The translations under genes and the position numbers were made by a program. The notes beneath the pieces are model-generated. The model was not told the origin of the DNA, searched no databases, and was given only the letters and a program-made list of their open reading frames with translations. This document shows, piece after piece, positions 44,873 to 53,867 of a DNA stretch of 64,000 bases. The stretch comes from Timaviella obliquedivisa GSE-PSE-MK23-08B. Lineage in GTDB: Bacteria; Cyanobacteriota; Cyanobacteriia; Elainellales; Elainellaceae. Positions within the stretch are counted from its first letter, which is position 1. Every line of letters begins with the position of its first letter. Location of the stretch: assembly GCA_019358855.1 (NCBI GenBank), contig JAHHII010000012.1, positions 62,001 through 126,000 of the forward strand, read 5' to 3'.

Positions 44873-45979
44873 CTAGGGATTCGAGAAGGTATTAATTTGC
44901 CCACCGCCGATAGAACGCCCTGGAGCCGCACGAGGAACAGAAAAAGGAGCGGGCACGAGAGAAGATGGAGCAGATGAGGGTTGAACCTTAGGATAATTAG
45001 GTTGTCCTGTAGAGTGGGACGGTTGACCCTCATCATAGAACTGTCCGGGCGCAGCAGGATTAATTTGTGGGGTTATTTGTCCTGGAATAGGCTGAAGATT
45101 AATGTTGAAGGAAGACGGTCTAACACTAGGAGTCGGAGTCTGTAAGGTTAAAGGCAAGGTGTATCCTGTTGTGCCTGGAGAAGGCGAGATCTGAGGCGAA
45201 AATTGAGGACTGGGCAATCTTTGGGGTGATGAGTCTGGCTGCCCTGGAAAATTTTGACCTGTAGAGCCTTCTGTCTCTGAAAGCTCTGGAAGCTCTGAGT
45301 CTTCAGTGCTACGCGCGGCTGAGGATTGAGCCAGGGGGCGGACAGAAGAAAGTTGGGATTGCTCTTCAGTAGAAGAATATCGTTCTAGAGCAGACTGAAG
45401 TGGATTGATAGCAGTAGAGCTATTAGTAGAGGAGGCACTGCTGCTAATGGCTACGCCATTAGAGAGGGGAATAGCAAGTCCTGTTGCGGAACCTGGCGAA
45501 TAGACACTAGGTAGTTGGTCTGGAGAGCGATCGCGCCAACTCTCGGCGGAATAAGGCGTTGAAAACAATGGAGATTGCGATCGCCCAGGTTTATCTTTTG
45601 AGGCAGCAGTGGAGGGTCGAGCTAGCAAGAATTCTTGAAAAAGTGGAGATTTGGGACTATCACTCTGAGAAGATTGGGGGCTTGAACGGGTCTGGAGCGG
45701 CACAGTAGAGACATCGGAGAGTGTCTCAAAGAGTTCACTATTGCTAGCTGCCGTATTTTGGGTAGGCAGATTGCCTAAAGGGTTTTGATTAGGAGGATGA
45801 GATGCAGTACCAGGGTCATTGCTGCCCGTATATTGCTGTGGATTTGCCAAATACTCTCCGACTAAGAAGACTGATAAAATCAATCCAGAAGCCGTAGCCC
45901 AGACTGTAGGACGTTTTAGGATAGTTAAGCGGGCTTTGAGGTAGCGAAGGGAAGCGGGGGTCTGCTTGAAAGCTGGCAT
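44873..45979 (-). CDS. Membrane-anchored Pro/Ser/Gln-rich low-complexity protein
   Basis: 368 residues. ATG at 45979 with a good ggaggg Shine-Dalgarno (45987-45992). An amphipathic basic start (about 1-25) precedes one hydrophobic helix (about 28-45, VWATASGLILSVFLVGEYLA). The rest is nearly all Ser/Pro/Gln/Thr (for example SSQSDSPKSP, SSASSTNSSTAIN, RLPSPQFSPQISPSPGTTGY) with no recognisable domain, and ends RSIGGGQINTFSNP. It is probably anchored in the inner membrane or exported, with a long disordered region. No function recognised. In the same strand order as gcvT downstream, but functional linkage is not evident. Confidence 0.75.
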   Translation of the reverse strand: MPAFKQTPASLRYLKARLTILKRPTVWATASGLILSVFLVGEYLANPQQYTGSNDPGTASHPPNQNPLGNLPTQNTAASNSELFETLSDVSTVPLQTRSSPQSSQSDSPKSPLFQEFLLARPSTAASKDKPGRSQSPLFSTPYSAESWRDRSPDQLPSVYSPGSATGLAIPLSNGVAISSSASSTNSSTAINPLQSALERYSSTEEQSQLSSVRPLAQSSAARSTEDSELPELSETEGSTGQNFPGQPDSSPQRLPSPQFSPQISPSPGTTGYTLPLTLQTPTPSVRPSSFNINLQPIPGQITPQINPAAPGQFYDEGQPSHSTGQPNYPKVQPSSAPSSLVPAPFSVPRAAPGRSIGGGQINTFSNP

Positions 45980-46047
45980 ATTTTATCCCTCCGGTTCTGC
46001 GGGCGTTTACACAAGTTTAGCGAATGAGAATTATTAAGCCGATCGAG

Positions 46048-47244
46048 TTATCGCGACGAACGAACCAAAAGCAACCCTGCGGCGATCAGACCGAACAGGT
46101 TGGGAAGCCACCCTCCTAAAACTGGAGAAATGTACCCCAGCTGAGCGAGCGACCCAAATACGATCGTTAATAAATAGTACCCAAAAATAATCCCCAAGCT
46201 AATGGCAAACCCGGTAGCTCGACCTGCCCGTTCTAGGTGAGAACCCAACGCAGCGCCTACTAACCCAAAAGCAATACAGACAAAGGGGAGGGCATACTTT
46301 TGCTGTATCCGGACTTGAAGCTTGCGGATTTGATCATCACTACCGCCTTGCTTAAGGAGATCTAGATAGCCTGACGCCTCAGCAATGTTCATCTCATCGT
46401 AGTTTCGCTTACGAGTAGCGAGGTCGAGGGGCGCGCGCGGTAGCTTGAGTTGTTGGTTGTCAAAGGTGACGATATTGCGGAAAGCACCATCTGTTGAAAC
46501 GATATAGATGGTGCCATTCGAGAAGTCCCAGAGGCTCTGCTGACTGTTCCACTGGGCAGATTTAGCGCTCACAATCTGCTCCAAGCCTTCTTGAGAAAAG
46601 TCGAGGATCGTGAGGCCTTGCATTCGTTCGCCGTCAAACTTTTTGGCATAGAAGAGGCGTGATAGGGCTTGTTCACTTTCGCCGTTAGGAAGAGTAATTT
46701 TTTTGTACTCTTCGTAGCGAATATTTCGTTCACTGAAAGGAGGATTGTCTTCTTGTAGCGCTTCCGCCAAAGTGATAGCAGATTGATAGTTGGCGGCTGG
46801 AACAATAAGTTCGTTGAAGGCAAAGGTAATTCCAGTAATGAGACAGCAAATGCCTAAGGCAGGCAGAACCATGCGGTAAACGCTAACGCCACAAGCTTTG
46901 AGGGCAGTGAGTTCGCTATCGCTGGAGAGGCGGCTATAGGTCATGAGCGTTGCCAACAGGGTTGCCATGGGGAAGGAATACGCGACAAACTGAGGAAACC
47001 TGAGGAAGAAAATTTTGGCGGCGATCGCAAATGACAGCCCCGACTCAGTAATCTTACGAATCAAATCAAATAACGCATCAACCGAAACGCCTAGCGACGA
47101 AAAAACGCCGACTCCAAACAAAAATGGCAAGATTAGCTCGATCGCTAAATATCGATCCATCACTGAGAATTTTAAAAAGTTTCTCAGGATTTGGAACGGG
47201 GATGGATTGTGTTGGGGACTGCGTTTAAAAGAGCTAATAGCCAT
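46048..47244 (-). CDS. lptF/lptG: LptF/LptG-family permease
   Basis: 398 residues. Membrane helices near 40-62, 75-95 (PFLFGVGVFSSLGVSVDALF, RFPQFVAYSFPMATLLATLM), 115-135, then a soluble jellyroll-type periplasmic region (about 150-290, ADGAFRN-like strands), then three C-terminal helices (LPFVCIAFGLVGAALGSHLE, YYLLTIVFGSLAQLGYISPV). This is the YjgP/YjgQ permease of the Lpt exporter that extracts lipopolysaccharide from the inner membrane. Cyanobacteria usually have one gene, probably a homodimer. It forms a minus-strand run lptA-lptB-lptF/G. Confidence 0.92.
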   Translation of the reverse strand: MAISSFKRSPQHNPSPFQILRNFLKFSVMDRYLAIELILPFLFGVGVFSSLGVSVDALFDLIRKITESGLSFAIAAKIFFLRFPQFVAYSFPMATLLATLMTYSRLSSDSELTALKACGVSVYRMVLPALGICCLITGITFAFNELIVPAANYQSAITLAEALQEDNPPFSERNIRYEEYKKITLPNGESEQALSRLFYAKKFDGERMQGLTILDFSQEGLEQIVSAKSAQWNSQQSLWDFSNGTIYIVSTDGAFRNIVTFDNQQLKLPRAPLDLATRKRNYDEMNIAEASGYLDLLKQGGSDDQIRKLQVRIQQKYALPFVCIAFGLVGAALGSHLERAGRATGFAISLGIIFGYYLLTIVFGSLAQLGYISPVLGGWLPNLFGLIAAGLLLVRSSR

Positions 47245-47269
47245 ATTGAGGAATCAAGATAAAACGTCG

Positions 47270-48043
47270 CTAGAGGTGAAAGCCATCGCCTAAATAATGT
47301 TGACGCACAAGGGGATTGGCATAAAGCTCCTCACTGCTACCTGATGCCAGGATTTGTCCGTCGCGCATGATGTAGCCGCGATCGGTAATTTCCAAAGTTT
47401 CGCGAACGTTGTGATCGGTGATTAGAATACCCATTTGGCGATCGCGCAACCGCCCAATAATTTCTTGAATTTCGGTGACAGCGATCGGGTCAATTCCAGC
47501 AAAAGGTTCATCCAAAAACAAAAACTTAGGGCCGTCTACCCCAGCAGCTAGCGCTCTAGCGATCTCGGTTCGCCGCCGTTCGCCGCCTGATACGCGAATT
47601 CCTAAAGTGGACGCAACTTTTTCTAACCGAAATTCTTTGAGGAGATAGTGTAGGCGCTCTTGACACTTTTCGGCGGGCACTTGGGTTTGTTGAAGAACCA
47701 GCAAGATATTATCTTTAACGCTCAAATGTCGAAAAATACTAGGTTCTTGAGCCAGGTAGCCAATCCCAAGCCGCGCTCGCTCAAAAATCGGCATTGCAGT
47801 GATATCGCGATCGTTAAGCCAAACTTTTCCCTGATCTGGCTTCTCTAGCCCTGTGGCGATGTAAAACGTAGAAGTTTTGCCTGCTCCATTAGGCCCCAGC
47901 AATCCTACGACCTCTCCCATTGCCACAGAGAGATGAACGCGATTGACAACAACGCGCTTCCCATAGGATTTGTGGATGTTCTCCAATACAATTTTCAAGG
48001 AATTGCTCAAGGGTACGTGAGTCCTAGCATAGGCTGGTATCAA
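47270..48043 (-). CDS. lptB: Lipopolysaccharide export ATPase LptB
   Basis: 257 residues; the family core starts at IVLENIHKSYGKRVVVNRVH, with a short N-terminal extension that may be reduced if a later start is used. Walker A GLLGPNGAGKTSTFYIATGL, Q-loop AQEPSIFRHLSV, signature RVSGGERRRTEIARALA, Walker B FLFLDEPFAGIDPIAV and H-loop LITDHNVRETLEI are complete. The pattern FAGIDPIAVTEIQ is diagnostic for LptB. It energises lipopolysaccharide transport with the LptF/G-type permease 25 bases downstream and LptA upstream. Confidence 0.94.
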   Translation of the reverse strand: MIPAYARTHVPLSNSLKIVLENIHKSYGKRVVVNRVHLSVAMGEVVGLLGPNGAGKTSTFYIATGLEKPDQGKVWLNDRDITAMPIFERARLGIGYLAQEPSIFRHLSVKDNILLVLQQTQVPAEKCQERLHYLLKEFRLEKVASTLGIRVSGGERRRTEIARALAAGVDGPKFLFLDEPFAGIDPIAVTEIQEIIGRLRDRQMGILITDHNVRETLEITDRGYIMRDGQILASGSSEELYANPLVRQHYLGDGFHL

Positions 48044-48074
48044 TTTTACCAGAGGGTGACGTGATCCATGCGCT

Positions 48075-48602
48075 TTAAGGGTTTGGAGGACTAAAAGGAG
48101 TCTTAAATTCTGGCTTAGGATTAAAGGTTGGCTGTCCCGTTGGCGCTGTTCCAGCGGGATTAGTATCTTGGATAATGTAGATGGATTGAACTTGCTGACC
48201 TGCAGCAGGCAATGCTACAAAACGTCCCTCATTAACCAGATAGGTAATGGTTTCACCTCGTAAGCTATTGCCTGCTTGCAAAACGTAAACATTGCCACTG
48301 AGAACGATGCGTCCCTCACGACTGTAATACTGTGCCTGAACAGAGGTTGCCTGAATTTGGCGAGCAGGATAGTTAATTTGGACATTGCCCCGAGCAGTGA
48401 TAACCCCCGTGATTGAGTTGGCTTCAGTCGTATCGGCATCTAGCCGAAGGCGCTGAGTGTCGGTGGGCGCTACTGTAGGCGCTTGGGCAAGGGCAGAGGA
48501 GATGGGAACGGAAGGGACTGTCCCAACCAGTACCAGGCTCAAGCCTATCGCCAGTCCAAACTGACGCGATCGATTGTTATGGGTAAGTTGCACAGGCAGC
48601 AT
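48075..48602 (-). CDS. lptA: LptA/OstA-like periplasmic LPS transport protein
   Basis: 175 residues. Signal peptide (about 1-40, RSRQFGLAIGLSLVLVGTVP to SSALAQAP) followed by one OstA/LptA beta-jellyroll: DADTTEANSITGVITARGNV, QINYPARQIQATSVQAQYYS, GRIVLSGNVYVLQAGNSLRG. It would bridge the periplasm between the inner-membrane exporter and LptD. Short Pro-rich tail. First gene of the lptA-lptB-lptF/G run, 31 bases before lptB. Confidence 0.9.
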   Translation of the reverse strand: MLPVQLTHNNRSRQFGLAIGLSLVLVGTVPSVPISSALAQAPTVAPTDTQRLRLDADTTEANSITGVITARGNVQINYPARQIQATSVQAQYYSREGRIVLSGNVYVLQAGNSLRGETITYLVNEGRFVALPAAGQQVQSIYIIQDTNPAGTAPTGQPTFNPKPEFKTPFSPPNP

Positions 48603-48886
48603 GATCAGGACTTGGGGTGAGGAAGTTATCTAGAGTTTGGCAGATGAACCTGGTGAAGGGCGGCAATCTTGTGCCAGATAGATGTCTATCACTGTCTTGC
48701 ATAAGCAAAGCGATGAGATAAACACTCAATGGTCGATGCAATGTCGATATACTTAAGCCCACACCCTCTTGCTCATATAAGACGGTGATGGACACAAATG
48801 AGTTGCTGCCCTCACTAACTTTACCCGAACTTTACGTTTCTATCGTGGCATGACAGCTAGACCCATGTCCACTGGGGGAGATGCCC

Positions 48887-49282
48887 TCAGCTTTTAGGAG
48901 CGATCGCCAAAGTAATGGTAGGAAACTCGGTCATTGGAAAACTTGGGGCGATCGCTCCTTCTACTAACTGCGCCTGCTGGAGCCTTATCAAAAGCTCAGT
49001 ACTCTGGGCTATGAGGGCAGTTACATCAACTTCGGCATAAACTGGCTGGTAGCGCCGCAATCGATTTAGCCCTTCTCCTAGCAAAATGGTGGCTCCCCGC
49101 AAATTACCATTGCTCAAGTGATAGAGCGCCACAGCGATTTGTAGAATGCTCTGATAGAAGGTTCTGTGGGGTTCCATTGCCTCCATCCAAATTGCCTCCA
49201 GGGTGTCATGGCAAGCATAGAATTCCTGTTGATTAAACTGCTCAACACCGTCCCAGAAAGTAGGTTCTACTTCTTCGGTCAT
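48887..49282 (-). CDS. DUF309-family protein
   Basis: 131 residues. QFNQQEFYACHDTLEAIWME and QSILQIAVALYHLSNGNLRG contain the conserved F-(Y/F)-x-C/A-H-x-x-x-E and IQ/LQxAVALYH motifs of DUF309, a small all-helical protein common in cyanobacteria and Bacillus. Function unknown; the His/Glu cluster suggests a metal site. Divergent from the coiled-coil gene at 49434. Confidence 0.85.
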   Translation of the reverse strand: MTEEVEPTFWDGVEQFNQQEFYACHDTLEAIWMEAMEPHRTFYQSILQIAVALYHLSNGNLRGATILLGEGLNRLRRYQPVYAEVDVTALIAQSTELLIRLQQAQLVEGAIAPSFPMTEFPTITLAIAPKS

Positions 49283-49399
49283 GGGGAATGCCTCAAAACT
49301 CCTCTCAAAACTCCTTTTTCAATCCTGACATCTTGCGCTACGGAATCATCAACTTCTCTCGATTCACTCTACATTCCGGCAGCATTAGTGCAACCAGGT

Positions 49400-49405
49400 T
49401 ATAAT
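49400..49405 (+). promoter_or_regulatory. -10 box (TATAAT) upstream of the coiled-coil/aarF genes
   Basis: A consensus tataat at 49400-49405, 28 bases before the ATG at 49434. The possible -35 ttccgg (49374-49379) is 20 bases away, so only the -10 is assigned with any confidence. Confidence 0.4.
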
Positions 49406-49433
49406 TTTTGCGGAGCGTACATAATTTTTTAAT

Positions 49434-49754
49434 ATGAGTAATCCGTTGGTTCATGCGTTTTTCATGGGTAGAGCGATCGCCGAAGCGGTTAGCGAGCAAG
49501 TTGAAAGTAATGTGACTAACGCCTTGAGTGAACTGGGCAGATTTGATGCCGAGCAGCGAGAGCGGCTACGGTTGTTCACCGAAGAAGTCATGGCACGAGC
49601 GCAACGAGCTGAAGAAATGTCAATGCAAGGGCGGACGACTGGCAGTTCAACAGGTACACAGGGCAGTAGCGATTTACAAGCTACAATAGATGACTTGCGA
49701 GCTGAAACTGCCCAGCTACGGGCTGAGCTACAGCGATATCGCAGTAGTCTCTAG
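49434..49754 (+). CDS. Small coiled-coil protein, DUF6825-like
   Basis: 106 residues. Helical N-terminus NPLVHAFFMGRAIAEAVSEQ and FDAEQRERLRLFTEEVMARA, a Ser/Gly/Thr linker (GRTTGSSTGTQGSS), then a coiled coil (DLQATIDDLRAETAQLRAEL). This shape is conserved in cyanobacterial proteins I believe are labelled DUF6825. Function unknown. Its last 65 bases overlap the annotated frame of the AarF-type kinase, so the two are likely co-expressed. Confidence 0.75.
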   Translation: MSNPLVHAFFMGRAIAEAVSEQVESNVTNALSELGRFDAEQRERLRLFTEEVMARAQRAEEMSMQGRTTGSSTGTQGSSDLQATIDDLRAETAQLRAELQRYRSSL

Positions 49755-51651
49755 AGTTTTACAAATTGAATCGTTAACGCCTCGACTTTTTAAGCTGTTT
49801 TTTAACGTTTCTAGAAAAGTGCCTGTTCTTCCCGATGACTTTACTTCTCTATCTGAGTCTGGCGCAGATCCTCTATCGATCGCAGAGCAGCCTCGTGTCT
49901 TCTCTGGATTAGATGATCCGCAGGCTAATCCGTCTGAGTTGCCGAAGCGCCTGCGTCCTCAGGCTTACCGCCAAAAAGCTTATCGTTGGAACCGAGAGCG
50001 GTACTCTCAGAAACGACGATTTGTGGACATTTGGTCGTTTGTATTTAAGTTGTTGATGACTCAATGGTCATACAATAAGTCTTGGGCTTATCCGGCAGGC
50101 ATGACACCCGAGAATCAGGCAAAGCGACGACGGGCCATCGCCATTTGGATTCGTGAAACCTTCTTAGATCTAGGTCCTACTTTTATTAAGGTTGGACAAC
50201 TATTTTCTACTCGTGCTGACCTCTTCCCGGCTGAATATGTCGAAGAATTATCGAAGCTGCAAGACAAAGTGCCTGCCTTCAGCTATGAACAGGTTGAAGC
50301 CATCATTTTTCATGATTTTGGTCGAACTATTCCTGAGCTTTACCAAAGTTTCGACCCTATCCCACTGGCAGCCGCGAGTCTAGGGCAAGTCCACCGTGCT
50401 CAACTCCACTCTGGGGAGGAGGTCGTTGTTAAGGTGCAGCGTCCTGGTCTTAAAAAACTCTTTACAATTGACCTTTCTATTCTCAAAGGCATTACTCAGT
50501 ATTTTCATAAACATCCTAAATGGGGACGTGGACGGGACTGGCTCGGAATTTACGGCGAGTGCTGTAAGATCCTTTGGGAGGAAATTGAATACCTCCTAGA
50601 AGGACGTAATGCCGATACCTTCCGGCGCAACTTTCGTGAGGAAGGTTGGGTTAAGGTTCCTCGGGTTTACTGGCGCTATAGTTCTCCCAGAGTCCTGACA
50701 TTAGAGTATTTGCCAGGAATTAAGATTAGCCATTACGAGGCTCTTGAAGCGGCTGGGTTAGATCGAAAGATTTTGGCTCAATTGGGGGCTAAGGCTTATC
50801 TTCATCAGCTTCTCAACGATGGGTTTTTTCATGCTGATCCTCATCCTGGAAACTTGGCAGTCAGTCCTGACGGAACGCTAATTTTCTATGACTTTGGCAT
50901 GATGGGACGAATTCAGCTAGTCACTCGTGAGAAGCTGCTGAAAACGTTCTTTGGAATTGCTCAAAAGGATGCGACTCAGGTCGTTGATTCTTTGATTGAT
51001 TTAGGGGCGCTGACTCCAACTGATGATATGGGAGCAGTGAGGCGATCGATTCAATACATGCTTGACCATTTTATGGATCAACCGTTTGAGAATCAATCGG
51101 TAAGCGCCATTAGTGATGACTTGTATGAAATTGCTTATGATCAACCCTTTCGTTTTCCAGCAACCTTCACATTTGTGATGCGAGCATTCTCTACACTAGA
51201 GGGGGTGGGGAAAGGTCTTGACCCAGATTTTAACTTTATGGAGGTTGCAAAGCCTTTTGCAATGCAAGTTATGTCCAATGGAGCAGGTGGAAGCCCTAAC
51301 GGGTTGTCAGATGGAATTTTGGGTGAGCTAGGTCGGCAGGCGGCTCAGGTCAGCACCACGGCGCTGGGCTTGCCGCGCCGGATTGAGGATACCCTAGAAA
51401 AATTGGAACAGGGTGATATCCGAGTGCGAGTACGGTCTACTGAAACCGATCGCGTTTTGCGCCGCCTTAGTAACGTTAATATGGGGACGAATTACGCATT
51501 GTTGATGGGTACATTCACCTTATCGGCTACGATTTTATTAGTGCATCAGTACATCTGGCTGGCTATACTGGCTGCCATAGCGGCAACAATTTCGCTACTC
51601 GCCCTCGTTCGCTTGTTGATACGTCTCGATCGAGCTGAGCGGATGTCATGA
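49690..51651 (+). CDS. AarF/ABC1/UbiB-family kinase
   Basis: 653 residues from ATG at 49690, overlapping the preceding gene by 65 bases; a GTG at 49819 is an alternative that would remove the overlap. ABC1 motifs are intact: LDLGPTFIKVGQLFSTRADL (KxGQ), PLAAASLGQVHRAQLHSGEE (Ala-rich loop), VVVKVQRPG (Lys), DGFFHADPHPGNLAV (catalytic loop) and YDFGMMG (DFG). C-terminal membrane hairpin (TNYALLMGTFTLSATILLVH and AILAAIAATISLLALV). Cyanobacterial and plastid members (UbiB/ABC1K) are tied to quinone or prenyl-lipid metabolism; the substrate of this one is unknown. Confidence 0.9.
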   Translation: MTCELKLPSYGLSYSDIAVVSRVLQIESLTPRLFKLFFNVSRKVPVLPDDFTSLSESGADPLSIAEQPRVFSGLDDPQANPSELPKRLRPQAYRQKAYRWNRERYSQKRRFVDIWSFVFKLLMTQWSYNKSWAYPAGMTPENQAKRRRAIAIWIRETFLDLGPTFIKVGQLFSTRADLFPAEYVEELSKLQDKVPAFSYEQVEAIIFHDFGRTIPELYQSFDPIPLAAASLGQVHRAQLHSGEEVVVKVQRPGLKKLFTIDLSILKGITQYFHKHPKWGRGRDWLGIYGECCKILWEEIEYLLEGRNADTFRRNFREEGWVKVPRVYWRYSSPRVLTLEYLPGIKISHYEALEAAGLDRKILAQLGAKAYLHQLLNDGFFHADPHPGNLAVSPDGTLIFYDFGMMGRIQLVTREKLLKTFFGIAQKDATQVVDSLIDLGALTPTDDMGAVRRSIQYMLDHFMDQPFENQSVSAISDDLYEIAYDQPFRFPATFTFVMRAFSTLEGVGKGLDPDFNFMEVAKPFAMQVMSNGAGGSPNGLSDGILGELGRQAAQVSTTALGLPRRIEDTLEKLEQGDIRVRVRSTETDRVLRRLSNVNMGTNYALLMGTFTLSATILLVHQYIWLAILAAIAATISLLALVRLLIRLDRAERMS

Positions 51652-51684
51652 TTCATCCAGCTTATAGATACTAGCAGTCATATC

Positions 51685-52437
51685 ATGAAAAGCCTTTTCA
51701 CAGGTTTGAGCGATCCAGGACTTGTCCGTACAGTTAACCAAGATGATTACCATCTAGATGACCCTGGGGGTCGCTTCTTTATTGTTGCCGATGGCATGGG
51801 CGGACATGCAGGAGGGCAGGAAGCCAGCCGAATTGCGACTCAAGAAATTCAGAACTACTTGAGATGCAATTGGCAGTCTTCTGAGTCTTCTGAGTCGTTA
51901 CTGGAGAACGCTTTTTTAAAAGCAAATCAAGCAATTTTACAAGATCAGGTAAATCATCCTGAGCGAGCAGATATGGGGACTACAGCAGTGGCGGTCATTC
52001 TGAGGGATGAGCAGCCTTTCTGCGCTCATATTGGTGATTCTCGGTTGTATAGGCTCCGAGGGGCGAAGCTTAACCAAATTACCGAAGATCACACTTGGGT
52101 GGCACGGGCGATGAAATTGGGAGATATCAATGCTGATCAGGCGCGAGTGCACCCTTGGCGGCATGTCTTATCGAAGTGTCTGGGGCGGGAAGATCTGCGT
52201 CAAATAGACGTGCAGCCTTTTGACTTACAGATAAGCGATCGCCTGCTTCTTTGTAGCGATGGCTTAACTGAAGAGTTGCCCGATCACTTGATTGCTAGCC
52301 ATCTCAAGACGATTCGGGCTGGCGATCGAGCGGCAGCCGCCTTAGTAGATGCTGCCAAAGAAAACGGCGGGAGAGATAATATTACAGTGGTGATTGTGGC
52401 ATTTGAGGATGAGGCCGACCTAACTCAAGAAAATTGA
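51685..52437 (+). CDS. PP2C-family serine/threonine phosphatase (Stp1-like)
   Basis: 250 residues. Metal-binding and core motifs: GLVRTVNQDDYHL, FFIVADGMGGHAGGQEAS, GTTAVAVIL, FCAHIGDSRLYRLR, LLLCSDGLTEELPD and GGRDNITVVIV. These are the standard PPM motifs with all conserved Asp residues visible. Soluble, no membrane segment. It would dephosphorylate Ser/Thr-phosphorylated proteins, and the neighbouring AarF-type gene is an atypical kinase 33 bases upstream, but a direct link is not demonstrated. Confidence 0.92.
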   Translation: MKSLFTGLSDPGLVRTVNQDDYHLDDPGGRFFIVADGMGGHAGGQEASRIATQEIQNYLRCNWQSSESSESLLENAFLKANQAILQDQVNHPERADMGTTAVAVILRDEQPFCAHIGDSRLYRLRGAKLNQITEDHTWVARAMKLGDINADQARVHPWRHVLSKCLGREDLRQIDVQPFDLQISDRLLLCSDGLTEELPDHLIASHLKTIRAGDRAAAALVDAAKENGGRDNITVVIVAFEDEADLTQEN

Positions 52438-52528
52438 GGCAGCTGGCTAAAACTTGAAGGTTCTTTCTGTCCTCTTCTAAATGATGATGTAAGCTAGTGC
52501 TGAAGCGCGTCTGTCCAACAGTTTGAAT

Positions 52529-53140
52529 ATGCGATCGCAATCCTCAATTTCTCTTCTTAGACGTTCTCGAACTCGCTCTAGAATTCGCCCTGTGCGTTTC
52601 TTGCTCAAGTGGACTTTAATGATATTTCTGCTGGGCGTTGCCTACCAATGGCTAGCTGGCGTTTTTCTACAGCCTCAAGCAATCTTAGTATTGGGTGGAG
52701 CATCGGAACGAGAATTCTTTGCCGCAGAATTTGCCAAAGAGCATCCTAACTTGCCGATTTGGGTTTCTTCAGGCAGTAACCCTGAGTACTCTGAATGGGT
52801 GTTCTCGGAAGCAGGTATTCCTGCCGATCGCCTGCATTTAGATTATCAAGCCGTTGATACGGTCACGAATTTCACGACTTTAGTTCGGGAATTTAAGTCC
52901 CAAGAAATTAACAGTATTTATCTCATTACCTCTGATTACCATATGCGGCGGGCATCGGTGATTGGTGAAATTGTGTTGGGGAGTCAAGGGATTGATTTCA
53001 AGCCTGTGGTAGTAGCCTCAAAGCAATCGCCTGAATCTCTTAACAAAGCGATTCGAGACGGGGCTAGGGCAGTCCTCTGGGTCACAACTGGGCAAACAGG
53101 AGATAATTTGGCTCATTTGCTAAACAAGGAGCCAAACTGA
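52529..53140 (+). CDS. YdcF/SanA-like DUF218 protein
   Basis: 203 residues from ATG at 52529; a TTG at 52523 is also in frame. A basic N-terminus and one membrane helix (about 28-45, WTLMIFLLGVAYQWLAGVFL) precede a DUF218 domain: AILVLGGASEREFFAAEFAK, WVSSGSNPEYSEWV, VTNFTTLVREFKSQEINSIY, LITSDYHMRRASVIGEI. The SDYHMRRA motif is typical of ElyC/SanA/YdcF. It is probably inner-membrane anchored with the domain outside; in E. coli ElyC affects envelope biogenesis. Function here is an inference. Confidence 0.85.
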   Translation: MRSQSSISLLRRSRTRSRIRPVRFLLKWTLMIFLLGVAYQWLAGVFLQPQAILVLGGASEREFFAAEFAKEHPNLPIWVSSGSNPEYSEWVFSEAGIPADRLHLDYQAVDTVTNFTTLVREFKSQEINSIYLITSDYHMRRASVIGEIVLGSQGIDFKPVVVASKQSPESLNKAIRDGARAVLWVTTGQTGDNLAHLLNKEPN

Positions 53141-53199
53141 AGGCTAAAGGCTAGATTGGAGACTTGAGATCCAACTGCTTAACCTAGCTTGCTCAACCT

Positions 53200-53829
53200 G
53201 TGGAAGCGTCTTCTCAGTCCGAATTTGTCACTGCTGCAACCCAGGATGATCTGCTGGATGAGATGAGTTTGCAAACAGTGCTGGATATGTTGGCGGTTAT
53301 GGTTGCGGTGGAAGAGTTAACTCAACTCGAAAGTCTAACTCCTGAGCAGAAGCGGCAAGTCTGGACAGCTACGCCAGAAGATGTGAAGCTGCGATTGAAG
53401 GAGCTTAAAGCTTCAGGTCAGGCTAAATCTCCTCCTATACCTCCTACTATAGAATGGGCTACAGAAGAGAAAGAGGGGTTGGAAGAACTCGGTGAATTAG
53501 AGGAGTCAGAAGAATTAGCGGAACTTGATGAACTCAATGAAATGGGAGAGGCGATCGATTATGCAGATGAAAATATCAGTGTGACCAATCTGCCGCTCTT
53601 CCAAAATTCTTATAGTTTAGACACGCCTCTCATTGAACAAAAATTCCAGGTTGGAGATTATATAGTTCTCAAAGCTGAACCGCGCTTGACTGCTGCTGAA
53701 CTGGTTGCAGTCTGGAAGGTAATTGCTATTGAAGGAGAACAAGCCCGGATTGAGGCGAAAGGCTTAGCCAGTCGACAATATCCAATGAGTTGGATGATAA
53801 GTTACCCATCAGATGAACTGGAATTTTAG
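53200..53829 (+). CDS. Acidic hypothetical protein
   Basis: 209 residues from GTG at 53200; ATG at 53260 (MSLQTVLDMLAVMVAVEEL) is an alternative. N-terminal helical part, then a strongly acidic Glu/Leu/Asp-rich stretch (about 90-125, ELGELEESEELAELDELNEM), then a small beta-rich C-terminus (FQVGDYIVLKAEPRLTAAEL, VWKVIAIEGEQARIEAKGLA) that looks like an SH3-like or hypothetical-domain barrel. No family recognised. Between a DUF218 gene and the convergent helicase-like gene (stop 39 bases apart). Confidence 0.65.
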   Translation: MEASSQSEFVTAATQDDLLDEMSLQTVLDMLAVMVAVEELTQLESLTPEQKRQVWTATPEDVKLRLKELKASGQAKSPPIPPTIEWATEEKEGLEELGELEESEELAELDELNEMGEAIDYADENISVTNLPLFQNSYSLDTPLIEQKFQVGDYIVLKAEPRLTAAELVAVWKVIAIEGEQARIEAKGLASRQYPMSWMISYPSDELEF

Positions 53830-53867
53830 ATAGGGTAAGGCTAATGACTTTTTTGGCGGGAGAGTTT

